Assembly: GCA_030068075.1 (NCBI GenBank)
Contig: CM057837.1
Location: 26,771,089-26,835,088 of the forward strand
Length of the DNA: 64,000 bases
Direction of reading: 5' to 3'
DNA from: Paguma larvata
Taxonomy: Eukaryota; Chordata; Mammalia; Carnivora; Viverridae
The notes beneath the pieces are model-generated. The model was not told where the DNA came from, did no database searches, and saw only the letters and a program-made list of their open reading frames with translations. Below are positions 53,460 to 64,000 of this stretch, one piece after another. The translations under genes were made by a program, and so were the position numbers. Positions within the stretch are counted from its first letter, which is position 1; each line of letters begins with the position of its first letter.

Positions 53460-54480
53460 TTCTGCTGTTTGCCAGGATGTCGTGTTTTATTCCTGGGTGT
53501 ATTCTCTTTCCCCCGGCCAGCTTTTGTCTACCTGATAATGGAGGGTTATAGTGGAAATGCAGCCAGATCCATCAGTGAACATCACTGTTATAATACAGCT
53601 GGTGATGGGCACCCGAAGCCCGCGGAATGACTCCTGACCGAACAGAAGAAGCAATTTTGAGGGGGTGATAAGGCACGCGATGCTTAAGGACTGGGTCATC
53701 TCCGCGACAGAACAGTTGAAGAATTACCATAAAGTAGCGGGGTCACGATCATGATTTCTTTCAAAGTGGCTCTAAACAGCCCTAATAATGTGGCATCTGA
53801 ACTTTTAATGACACGGAAGACGAGGGCTTTCGGTAGCCACAGATGTTTGCAAAAGCACACGGAGACAACATCTCGGAGAACTTGCTTCAGAATAACCTGG
53901 CAGGCAAACATTTGCCCAACGTACTAATTAGTTACATCTACAACAACACTGTCTGGCGAAGAAATGGGATGAGGACTTTTGAGATGATGGAATGGGTGAT
54001 ATACAAATATTTTGGGTGAGACATAATCAGCTAATTGGTTTATTAAATTATAACACCATTGTTTGCCCGAAAGAGCAATAAAACTAACTAAATGAATAGT
54101 CACCTCTTTGAAGACTTCTTACATTAATTATGTTTATGCTTCACTTAGAGCAACCATGTTAGACAAAGGGCTCTTTATCTTTACAAGCCGTAGCTACAAT
54201 GTATTGTGGCTCAAATGATGGCACTGGCTTTATGTCTACATAATTACAGAAATCTTACCCCTTCTGTGTTTGCACATCATTTTCGGTTTTTTGGAATAGT
54301 TAAACTCCATTTTACTTTTTAATAACATTTTAGAAATCATTGTGATTCAGGTAAACAGAATTTGATTGCTTTGATGGATTGAAAATGGTTAGCTCAGCCC
54401 GAGTTTATTTGATTTGTTTCTTCAGGGATTACAAAGAATAGGATTTTATCTCAAGACTGACAAAAGAGACAAAGTCTGCA
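53460..54480. promoter_or_regulatory. Candidate conserved noncoding block (putative enhancer)
   Basis: About 1 kb without a recognisable repeat, in a wider repeat-free stretch to 55085. It retains CpG in mixed AT-rich context (CCCGAAGCCCGCGGAATG, GCACGCGATGC, TCTCCGCGACAG, TAGCGGGGTCACG) and has many homeodomain- and SOX-like words (CGTACTAATTAGTTACATC, CATAATCAGCTAATTGG, AACACCATTGTTTGCCC, CATTAATTATG). The look is that of a developmental enhancer, but conservation has not been tested. Confidence 0.45.
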
Positions 54481-55086
54481 TTTTTGCCTATGTAGTGGCA
54501 GCGCCGGGAAGCCACACGGCCCTCCACGAGGGAAATACATTAGGCAGGAGCCGGATTTTTATTCATGATTGAAGTTTTCCTGCCATCGTAGGGTGGTAGG
54601 GGGGCAGTGGGGAGCGGAAGCCTCCTATACTCTCGTTTTACTTAGCAGAATTTTTTAGTGAGGGGAAACCTGGGTTATTGCCTGGCCCTAACTACTACAG
54701 ATCCCAGGGAGATAATTTGGTGAAACAAGGCCTGTCCTTCTTAGGACTGGTCACTTCAGGCAAAGGCCCATCTGCTAACTGAATGGGATTTGAAAGGCGA
54801 CGTGCTGATCACTTGCCAGGGTTTACCTTGTGACCAGTCTCTGGGGACTTCCTGAAAGCTCTGATCCGAGGCCCAGGCAGGTTGTGTGGTGTTTCTGATC
54901 CTGCTCTTCGTTTTATTCGGCGTGACCCGGCATTTGTGTGGCAGGAAGACCTCAAGAGAGTGTTGATGTACAAGGCAGAGAAAAGCTACATGTTGCAAAT
55001 ACCCTCAGTCATCCCGGCTTTCTTGCTTAGGAGAGGTAGGATCCCTTTAATTTCTGGTTCTTTAGGAGAGCACTATCCTGTTTCTT
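54481..55086. other. Non-repeat sequence, no gene seen
   Basis: Frames of 76-80 codons (54756-54998 minus, 54882-55112 plus) overlap each other and have no features. Confidence 0.4.
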
Positions 55087-55104
55087 TCCTAAAACTTTTT
55101 TTTT

Positions 55105-55318
55105 TAAGTTAACTTACTTTTTTAATGTTTATTTATTTTTGAAAGAGAGAGAGCAAGCAGGGGATGGGCAGAGAAAGAGAGGGAGACAGAATCTGAAGCA
55201 GCCTCCAGGCTCTGAGCCATCAGCACAGATCCTGATGCAGGGCTTGAACCCACTAACCACGAGATCGTGACCTGAGCTGAAGTTGGATGCTTAACTAAAT
55301 GAGCCACCCAGGTGCCCC
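55105..55318 (-). mobile_element. CAN-SINE (SINEC_Fc type)
   Basis: Antisense; head ATGAGCCACCCAGGTGCCCC at the right. Weak target duplication TCCTAAAACTTTTTTT (55087-55102) against TCCAAAACCTTCTTT (55319-55333). Confidence 0.93.
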
Positions 55319-55333
55319 TCCAAAACCTTCTTT

Positions 55334-58300
55334 AAATCCCTGCTTCTTGGGAGAGTGGGATACTGCAGAGCCATACAGTAGCCACCTTTGAGTTGCCGGG
55401 TGTCAGAGACCCGTATTAACTCTGTATTAACTCTGTCGTAGACGGTAACAAAGAGCTGGCGGAAAAGGAGTGGATTTAGTAAGAAAACCTCCGTCCGATT
55501 CCTGCCCTGTCTCATCACCTGGGTGATCTCGATAGGTTTCCAAACTTCCGTTTTCTCCTGGGGTCCCTGGAAGGATTACATTAGCCCACATGAGCCCTTG
55601 AGTGCCTGGCATGAAGGGAAGGGCCAATGCACGCTTCCTGGTGCCACCACGTGTCTGTTGAAGGAGTGGCCACTGTCCTGAGGTGCTTGCCATTTGGTTG
55701 AGAAGACCATATATAGACGAGGGACAGGCATTTGGGTCACCCTGGCACCTTTTCATCCTAAAGGTCCCGAATGAGGGGTAGTGTTTTACTACAATCCCTG
55801 CAGGGTTACAGGAAATCCTGTTACATCACAATGGGGTCTTTTGATTGTGCTTGCAGCAGACCAGTTTCATACAGATTCCTTGCTAGGAACAATTGCAGAC
55901 GTTCAGCAAATAATCACGTGTCAATAGACACCAGGTCAAATCTCATTACAACAAACCGAGTCTATAAAAAGCAAAGAACAGCCACCTAACGTGTCCCTAA
56001 TGGCACTAAAACGTCCCTCAGCCTTATTTGCTGGTTAATTGATTTAAGAAAGGAACTGATACAATAAAAATAATAGCTGGGGCGATGCTTTGAAATTTTA
56101 TACAAGGCCATTTGGTTTTAATAGAAGCCTAATACTGGAAGCAGGCAGGGTACACTCATCAGGATTAGGAGAGGTTAATCAGTGAAGGCTCTCAGGTGGA
56201 GGTGGTTTTTAATTTTCACTTTTTGAGAAGGGGAGGAAAATTGAGAGGGAACATAGCATCTGCAAAAAGGCAGGAAAAGTGAAAGTCACGGTGGAAAGGG
56301 ATGCCAGCAATCTGAGAGGGGAAGGAGAGAGGCTGGCTGGGGTTAAAGGAAATAACTCCCAGCCCAAGGACTCCAGGACGTGGGGTGAGGTCTTGGTAAG
56401 ATATGAGAATGGTGTTGGAGGAGATGCAGGATTTTCTGGGCACTCAGGAAACTGGCCCCCCCCCCCACCGGTTTCCCATGGCCTGAAAGCTTCAACCATA
56501 CCACAGGCCCCCGGATCCCCAGATATAGTGATTTCTTATAGCACCATTTGCAAGAAATTGAAGCCATCTTGCAGGTATTGGTGCCTAGGACCCAACTCAC
56601 TTTTTTGTACCATTTACCCTACGATGCATCCGTTCTGCATTTGTACCGATGAGTCGAACTCGGCATGCAAACAGTCTCCCTCTGCCAATCTCCATTTCGA
56701 CACCAGGAGTTCTTCAGGAATATCCACACACAACAGGACCCGTGGTGTGGGTAGGACTGCTCAGGGGGGTGGGGGCATGGGCGGTATGAGGGGGAAGGGG
56801 TAGCACCAAGGGGGCAGTAGAATTGACAAGCAGAGCTTTCCATGGCCACAAAGGGTATCCCTGAGCATGCCCCCCAGGTGTTAAAACATGGTAGTCCTAA
56901 GTTCTAAGAGGTTGAGCTATAAGACAAAGCTTCTGCACCAGAAGTCAAAAGAGTCTAGACAGAGCTCGGAACAGGTCAGAGCCCTGGGCAGGCAGATTTG
57001 CGAGGTCAAGGCCAGAAGGGGTCCATACCAAAGATAATCGGTGTAATAGGCACGCGATGCGCCACCACCTAGAACCCCGCTGGGGGGAGGACTTGCCGCC
57101 CAGCCGCAGGGACTGGGGTCAGCAGAAAGCCTCCAACCATGAGCTCCTCAGGGCCCCTCAGCCTCTGCCCAGGGTTACACCCTTCCTTGCGGACAGCCAC
57201 AGCCAGGAATGGGATCATCCAGGTGGGAGTATAAAGGCTGGGCCATTTAATCTCAACAAGGGACAAGTCTGCCAGGCAATAATGGTTCCAGAGCTCCCGA
57301 GGGGGCGGAGCCTTGTGAGACCTGCATGCTGTACCCTTCCTTTCACAGGGGTTGGTCCCCAACTCGGCAGCCCAAACCCGTCACACATCACCTTCCAGAA
57401 AACTCACCCTACGGTGGTAAGAAAGGACTGCGGATGCCAAGAGGCAGAACAAGGAAGTTTTGCAGACAAAAGGTGCCCCCGGTTTGACAGCAGCAGAATT
57501 AAGGAACCCGTGGGCATCAGCTAGCAGGAGAGCATTCTGGAAGGTTTGGAAGACAGAACAAGGTGAAGGTGACCAGATGGAGTGATTTGTCTTGAAACCA
57601 CACTAGTGGTGCTCCTGAGGTACTCCCTGGGGTAGGACGTCATGTCAGGGTTCAGACGACCTGGAGGCAACAGGTGAAAGGGCAGGTGTGTAATCTCACT
57701 GGCTGGGAAGAAGCGCCAGCAAAGAGGCAGAAGTGCCAAAGGTGAGTCCTGGTGATAGCCTGAGCATCCCTCCCGTGTTAAGCCAAAGCATCTCATCCAG
57801 GCCCCACGTCTACGTGTTTGCACATAGCAGGTGATGAGTGAGCGACCGAAGAACAGATCCATGAACATATCAACAGTAAACAGTACCTGACTCTGGAGGG
57901 GTGGTGGAGGCTGGCACAGTCCAGGCTCTTGGGAATTGGGGGTACCAGCTGCTGCGGAAGAGGTGAGTTTGTTTCACTGCGCCCGATCTGGTCTCCAGCT
58001 CTGAGTACCTATCAGAGGCACTCGGGCCTCTGCTACAGAAAGCGACGGCTGCCAGGCTCGATTCCAGCCCATTTACATATATGTAAAGCTATCTGACTTG
58101 GTACTGATTCCTCTGCTTGTCAAACCTTCCCCAGTTACAGTTGGCGTGCCATGTACGAGTCTACATTCTTTTCGTCAATCTGCTCTCGCAATCTACTCCG
58201 CCAACTGTCCCGCAAATGAATTTCAGAAACAATGACCAACAGTCCAGAAAGTGCCTTTGTTTGTAGCCGGATGGGGACCTCGAGCGTCTTCCCCTTTGGG

Positions 58301-59985
58301 GGTAACCTTGTGTCTGAACCTTGCTAGAAGGGGGGGAAAAACGCATGTAGGTTTTGAGGAATAAAAATGACTTCACTTCGAGGATCAAGTTCTGGAATTC
58401 GTACGTCTTAACACCCAAGGCCGTCAGAGCTGATGATTAATTCCTAATGAAAGCTAAACTGAGAGCAATTTTACTTGGTGTTTTCCATTTCTAATTTGCC
58501 TTAAATATAATTTAAAGGGGAGAGGGAGCATTTTGGAGACCGTGGAGAGAGTGCCTCGTGTGGAATGTTATTAGGTTCGGTTTATGCCCCAGATGAACTT
58601 TCTGGTAAAGATGGGTGAAAAGAGTCCTTTAATTTGGATTTCTTATGTAAATATATATGTGATCTCTGGAGGGAAAAGTCTTCCTAGAGTGTAAGGTATA
58701 GTCCATTATGCAATTTCTCTGTTGCTTTCAAATTCAGGGAGCCCTTGGAGCTATGACCTCCGAGGATAGCCACAGACTAGCAAATCCAAGACCAAAGCAT
58801 AAGGGTTTTTTTGTCTGTCAGTTTAGCAAATTGATTCTAAAAGAGCTTTGGCTCACCGAAAACGATGCGGCTGGAAGAATTTCACCTGCCTTTTCCACGC
58901 ACCGGGAACGTACTTGACAGCGGGAAGCCCCATTTTCCATCTTAGACAAAGTCCTTTTCTGGTGTTAGTCTTATTTCTTTGGATCTGGCCTTACATTCTT
59001 CAGATGTCAACCCCGTGGGCATGTTCAAGTGCTTCTCGTGGCGCCCTAAAGTCTGGGTCTTCCCTTTGGCCAGGTCAGGAATGCAGCACCAAAACTCGGT
59101 CTTATCCCTTTCCTCGGCGAATAAAGGGATGCCTCACGAACTTGGTGCACATGTCTTATTGACCGTTAGACACCGAGCCTGGCAGTGAGCGAGAAGGTAC
59201 GGCGATTACCGCCATGTTCCTCGGGTCTCCACTGCCAATGTCAGGGTACTGCAAAGCCTCCAGTAGATGAGTGATTTGGGGCTGATGAGATTCTCTGGTC
59301 CGTCATCTAATAGATGGTAAAGCTGTTCATGATGCTTTGGTCATTTCCCCAGTGGACTGCTCTCACGGCTCTTCTTACCACCCTACACGCATGTTCCTGA
59401 ATGTCCTTTCTTGATACCTTCCTTCCTGGTCAGAAATGAGAATTTACCGCTCATCATTCATGATTAGTAATCTCCAGCGCACATAGTCATGATGACGATG
59501 AAAACAATAGCGGCCACTGATCGAACCACGGTGCGAAAATACTTCGGGGATCTGCCATTTAATCTTCCCCGATACATTTAGGATAGGGATGTGACTATCC
59601 CTACTGAAAATGAGGAAGCTGGCATCTAGAAAGAACAGGCTGTTGTCGGAGGTCCCATGACTCCAGAGTGTAAGAGTCTCTAGGTCCATGTAACCCCAAA
59701 GCCCATGCACGTCTGTGGCATGCTGGACTGTCAGAAGCAGAACAGGGGCTCTGGACCTCAGGAGCTTGTTTGTTTGTTACCACCAACTCTGGCAGCATGT
59801 GTACAAAGAACTCTCCAGACCCACAAGGGCTTGGCTGTAACGGACATGCGTCATCAGTTTGGTTAGATATTACTTAGATATTTAATGTATGTTTGTTATA
59901 TATTTAGTAGGCATCGATCAATTGTCCAATGCCAATTAGATATCTATTGTCTATTTCAAACCTGTTATTTATTAAACATTAGGTG
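55334..59985. other. Long repeat-poor stretch, no gene seen
   Basis: 4.6 kb with no recognisable SINE, LINE or LTR, unusual for this window. It holds a 10-bp C run (56457-56466), a strong quadruplex motif (56764-56800), an 11-bp tandem (TATTAACTCTG, 55413-55434) and AT-rich low-decay blocks at 55985-56100 and 58430-58530. The longest frame (174 codons, 56279-56803) crosses the C run and the G-rich tract and looks like chance. Possible regulatory DNA. Confidence 0.45.
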
Positions 59986-59989
59986 GTAA

Positions 59990-61600
59990 TTGTGCCAATT
60001 TAAACTTTCATCAGAAATGTAGAGAATTGCCACTTCTCCGCATCCTTGCCTACATCTGGATCTGATATTGCCAGCTTTTTAAAACTTGTCGATATGACGG
60101 GAGCTGAATTCCACCCCACTGAAGTTTTGATCCTTGTTTCCTTCGTTGCTAATGGCTTGTGGATTATATTGGCCATTTGGTTTTTTTTCATCTATGAATT
60201 GCCTGTTCATGTATTTTTCCTTGTTTGTTCCTGCCAGGCTATTTGCCCATTAAAAATGGATTTATAAGAATTCTTTATATCGCCTGGACACTAAGATTTC
60301 ATTGGTTACGCGTGCCGTAAGTATTTTCTTTTAATTGTTTCTGCTAATTTCAAGGTGCCTTTTACAAAAATTTTATGCTATGAATCAGGGAAATACAAAT
60401 CAAAACCACAATGAGACACCACCTCACACCAGTCAGAATGGCTAAAATGAACAATGCAGGCAATGACAGATGTTGGCGAGGACGCGGAGAAAGAGGGACT
60501 CTTTCGCGCTGCTGGTGGGAATGCAAACTGGTGCAGCCGCTCTGGAAATCAGTATGGAGCTTCCTCAAAAAATTAAAAATAGAACTGCCCTACGACCCAG
60601 CAGTTGCACTACTAGGTATTTATCCAAAGGATACAAAGATGCTGGTTGAAAACATTGACACCCGTTTATAGCAGCGCTATCGACAATAGTCAAATTATGG
60701 AAAGAGCCCAGTGTCCATCGACAGATGAATGGGTAAAGAAGATGTGGTATATACATGCAATGGAATATTACTCGGCAATAAAAAAGAATGAAATCTTACC
60801 ATTTGCAACAAAGTGGATGGAATTAGAGGGTATTGTGCTAAGCGAAATAAGTCAGTCAGAGAAAGACAGATATCATGTGATTTTACGTATATGTGGAATT
60901 TAAGAAACACAACCAATGAATGTGAGGGAAGTGGAGGAAGAATAAGAAAAACAAGGAGGCAAATGGTAAGAAACTCTTAATACAGAGAACAAACTAAGAG
61001 TTGCTGGTGGGGAGGTGGGTGGAGAAATGGGTTAAATGGGTGATGGGCATGAAGGAGGGCACTTTTAGGGATGAGCACTGGGTGTCGTATGTAAGAGATG
61101 AATCACTGGGTTCTATGCCTGAAATCAAGACTAACTTGAATTCAAATGAAAAAAAAAAGCTGTATGCCATGTAATTGTATATATCTCTTTTTGCTTTTTG
61201 CGGGGGAGGCTAGGTATTTTTGCATATTCTTTATAGATAGTCTCCTATACTTTCTAAACTATTGAGTTTTGATTTTTACACTTAGGCATATAGTACATCT
61301 CTAGTATATTATTATATTTTCTACAGTTTGAGGTACAGTTTAAATTTATTTTGGACCAAAGAATAACCAATTCTCCCAGTAGCATTTCTTATGCGTGCAT
61401 CCTTTTACTCTGATTTATAATACCCTTCTCTCTTCTGTCAAATTTCCATGCATATGTGGGTTTGTTTCTGAACTTTGCCTTTTCTCTTGCCAGTACTGAT
61501 TTAGTTAATGTACCTTTATAATAAGCAAGTCATGGTTATTTATTCTTCAAATGGCGTTTGTTATTCTTAGTCCTATGGGTTTTAGCCTCAGCAAGCCAAT
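59990..61600 (-). repeat. Old L1M antisense, split by a younger opposed L1
   Basis: The left part (59990-60382) reads CCACTTCTCCGCATCCTTGCC, GGCCATTTGG, TTTGCCCATTAAAAATGG, TTCTTTATATCGCC; the right part (61162-61600) reads CCTATACTTTCTAAACTATTG, ATTTATTTTGGACC, CTGAACTTTGCCTTTTCTC. The order fits the complement of one L1M ORF2 continuing across the insert. Confidence 0.75.
60383..61160 (+). mobile_element. 5'-truncated carnivore L1, plus strand
   Basis: The plus frame at 60411-60671 reads [56 protein letters not shown] and the frame at 60646-60903 continues with WVKKMWYIHAMEYYSAIKK: L1 ORF2 C-terminus, broken by a frameshift near 60640. Then come the 3' UTR (GGGATGAGCACTGGGTGTCG) and (A)10. 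Target duplication TTATGCTATG (60373-60382) against GTATGCCATG (61162-61171). Inactive. Confidence 0.92.
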
Positions 61601-63674
61601 AATCTTACTAAAAAATGAACTTGTCTGATGAACTAACTTCACTGATCTTTGCAATGTTCAAGGATTTGCTCATAATAGCGCACTGGGTTTCACACACCAG
61701 GTGAATTCATTCATTAAAACGATTCATCCTCAACTCACCTGAACTAGCTGAAACCTGAATATTGAGACACGTTTTTAAACCCTCGTTCTGTGTTTAATTA
61801 AATAAAAGTCAGGGTTTCAGTCAACTTGATTAGGAAACTGCACATGAGGTCTACGGGGCAGAAGATAGCAGCGTTAGGGGCACGGTAATTGTAGATAAGA
61901 ATTACATGAAATCACAGGAAAAGCAAAGCGAAGTGGTGCCTGCTTACAAAGTAGCCTTCTAGATGCATTTTACAAAAACAGCCACCAGAGGGCAGAATGA
62001 GCATGAGAGTCCCACGGGCTTCCCCGCAAAGGAAGGTATAAGCGTCCCCTCAGTTCCCACTACGACTATGGCAGGCATGTTCGGTGGGTCCAGCAGGGAC
62101 AAACATTTTCTGGGAGAGAGGTGGTTTTCAGCTGCTATTCAAAGCGGCATTTCCTGCTGGTCTTATCTCAGTCGAAGTATTTTTTTCCCCCAGCACAGTG
62201 AAAGAGAAACTTACTTCCTAATTCTTGAGATCAAACCTTTGACTTTTGTCACAAGGAAACGCTGTTTAACGAAGTTAGAAAGGAAAAACCCCCTCCAGCC
62301 ACTTATCAGCATCTCAGACACCCTAATGGAAAGTCAAATGAGCCACCAAATGAAATAGGGTAACGTTTCCAACGCAGCAATTTTGTAGCTGACCACCCTA
62401 TTTTGTTTCTACTGATAAAGGGTCTTGCTTATTTCATTGAAAGTTGATGGGTGTGTATTTCGTGGCCTGAGCATTATTGGGTGGCAACAAGTCCACATGT
62501 CTTGTATTGCCAACACAAATCGCATGCTTTTCCAGCGTATTGATTTTTCATAAATAGAATACGCACTTTGTAATTCTCTTTGCCAAAGGAAACAAGCCAT
62601 GATACGAATACAGCTTTTCCATTCAGGCTGTGTAGAGGAAAAGGGATGCCAAGTCTTTTGTGAAGGTGTGGGGGGGGGTGCCCTCAGTTCAGCACGTCTT
62701 GCTGACTGCCTGTTGGACATTCTTCATTGTCTGAGACATCATGGGGACCACTGTCTTGCTTTTAATTAACTGAACCTCATTTTGGAGAGAGGTCTTCGCA
62801 TTGGGGGAAGTCATTCATGTAGCTAAAAGATATGATTATTCAAATGAAGAAAAAAGACATTTACTATGGATCTTGAATTTGACTAAATATACAGTAGCCA
62901 TGTTTATTATTATTATTGTGTTATTTAGATTAAAACTTATTAGAGGCTTTCTTTTGGGTCTCCATGAAATTCTTTCATATTTGTTTTCATGGCAAACACT
63001 AGCGGGAACCTTAGCGGAGCTGTCCCCTCCCCTGGGATGCCTCCTAAGACTTCCCCAGGCAACATCAGCTACTCTTACCCTCAGTTGCCTTGCTCTTATC
63101 TCTGGTGTGATTAATGCTGGTTTGCATATTCATGTCTCCGTTGGGCCTCAAGGCCAAAGAGAACAGAGACCACGGGCTGCTGCTCACCTTTGGGCCCCAA
63201 GCACAGTTGTGCACACAGCGTAACTCAACCAATATTTCTCGAAGAGAAGGTCAGTACTTTCTCCCAGCCGTCATACATAATCTTTGGGAGGTACCTCCGA
63301 GCTTTCACTTAACCATCATGATGAAACCCAACATGCTGTTCTGATGCTGGGCGTCTCAGCCACGGGGCCCAGCCCTCTGCTGACGTTCTGGTGGTGCGTG
63401 TTCTCCAGGGCTCTGTGATATCTGAAAACTGATTTACACTAGCTTAAATCCAAGCCTTTTGACACTTCAAAACGTTGAATTTTTCTCATCCAACATAATA
63501 AATGGCTTTCCTGCGCCCAGGAGTGTAAGGTTTACGTCCCGGAAGGGCAAGGAAGGGTAATGAAAAGAACATGGCTTTCGGGTCAGTTAATAGGTATTCA
63601 AATATTTGCTGCATGCGTGAAAAAATGAACGAATAATTGATTCATAGGGTTGAAAATATTAAATACACTAAAAA
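61601..63674. other. Non-repeat sequence, no gene seen
   Basis: 61610-61850 is low-decay and AT-rich (CAATAATCTTACTAAAAAATG, GAATTCATTCATTAAAACG). Plus frames of 131 codons (61963-62358) and 140 codons (62801-63223) have no recognisable domains. The latter starts with a hydrophobic stretch from the AT-rich TTTATTATTATTATTGTG run, a composition effect. Confidence 0.4.
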
Positions 63675-63925
63675 CAGTGTATGCATTAAGTACTTACTAC
63701 ATGCCAGGAGCTATATTAAGTGCTTGCTTTATATTTTTATCGCATTTCGTCTTCAAAACTCTTTGAGGTAAGTACTCCCGTTAGCTCCATTTTATAGGCG
63801 GGAAGACTGAAGCTCAGAGAGGTTAAGTAAGTCTCTTAATGCCACACAGCTACTCACTGTCTGAGCCGAGATTTGAACCCAGTCGTTTTGACTCTAGAGC
63901 CTGTGATTTCAATTCCTGCCAATGA
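63675..63925 (-). repeat. MIR SINE, near full length
   Basis: Antisense MIR: TTAAGTACTTACTACATGCC, CTTCAAAACTCTTTGAGG, CATTTTATAGGCGGGAAGAC, CAGAGAGGTTAAGTAAG, CACACAGCTACTCACTG, TTTGAACCCAGTCG. One of the best-preserved MIRs in the window. Confidence 0.92.
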
Positions 63926-64000
63926 AGCAGAGTTCCGGGCACACGGAACACGTTAGATAAATAGAAGTGCTTCCTTTTTATCGGCATTAGACTTGCCTTT

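Noticed and set aside
56279..56803. 174-codon open frame, the longest in the window
   Set aside because: It crosses a C homopolymer and a G-rich quadruplex tract, gives low-complexity Pro/Gly runs, and has no domain, splice context or upstream promoter.
62801..63223. Frame with an apparent transmembrane segment
   Set aside because: The hydrophobic stretch comes from an ATT-rich run; nothing else supports a membrane protein.

Overview
This window is nuclear DNA of a carnivore, almost certainly a felid. The evidence is about two dozen tRNA-Lys-derived CAN-SINEs. In plus orientation they read GGGGCGCCTGGGTGGCTCAG at the head, then a GTGCTGACAGCTCAGAGCC body, a CT-rich stretch and an AATAAA/poly(A) tail, which is the form carried by cats (SINEC_Fc type). 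Carnivore L1 3' ends are also present. I found no protein-coding gene, rRNA, tRNA gene, CRISPR array or bacterial feature. Open frames of 60-174 codons occur, but none resembles a protein other than LINE ORF2, and most of the others run through SINEs, microsatellites or non-repeat sequence without exon structure. The window reads as an intergenic region or a large intron.

Layout. 0-9 kb: ancient repeats (hAT/MER, MIR, L1M/HAL1-like, two L2 reverse-transcriptase fragments) and a double SINE insertion. 9-13 kb: AT-rich non-repeat DNA, a tandem SINE pair in which the first copy carries a 3' transduction, and an L1M > L1 > SINE nest. 13-26 kb: mostly non-repeat DNA with scattered SINEs and MIRs. 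26.9-28.3 kb: an hAT element split by two inverted SINEs, then a MaLR-type LTR. 30.8-31.5 kb: a CpG-retaining non-repeat block that looks like a conserved regulatory element. 32-45.6 kb: an LTR, an inverted SINE pair, two L1M 3' ends, a 5'-truncated L1, a MER5A split by an L1 tail, and a 2.2-kb old L1 carrying three SINEs. 46-51 kb: MIR and MER5A copies, one split by a 3'-less L1 fragment. 52.6-53.1 kb: L2. 53.4-55.1 kb and most of 55.3-60 kb: non-repeat sequence, including a second strong candidate conserved block. 60-61.6 kb: two opposed nested L1s. The end is non-repeat DNA closed by a MIR.

No genes act together here. What can be read is insertion history (nesting order, target-site duplications) and blocks of non-repeat, motif-rich DNA that may be enhancers of a gene outside the window. 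Assignment to families comes from recalled consensus sequences, not a search. Ancient-repeat boundaries are approximate (about +/-20 bp); SINE and young L1 boundaries are set by visible target-site duplications where stated. I did not find an undescribed gene system.
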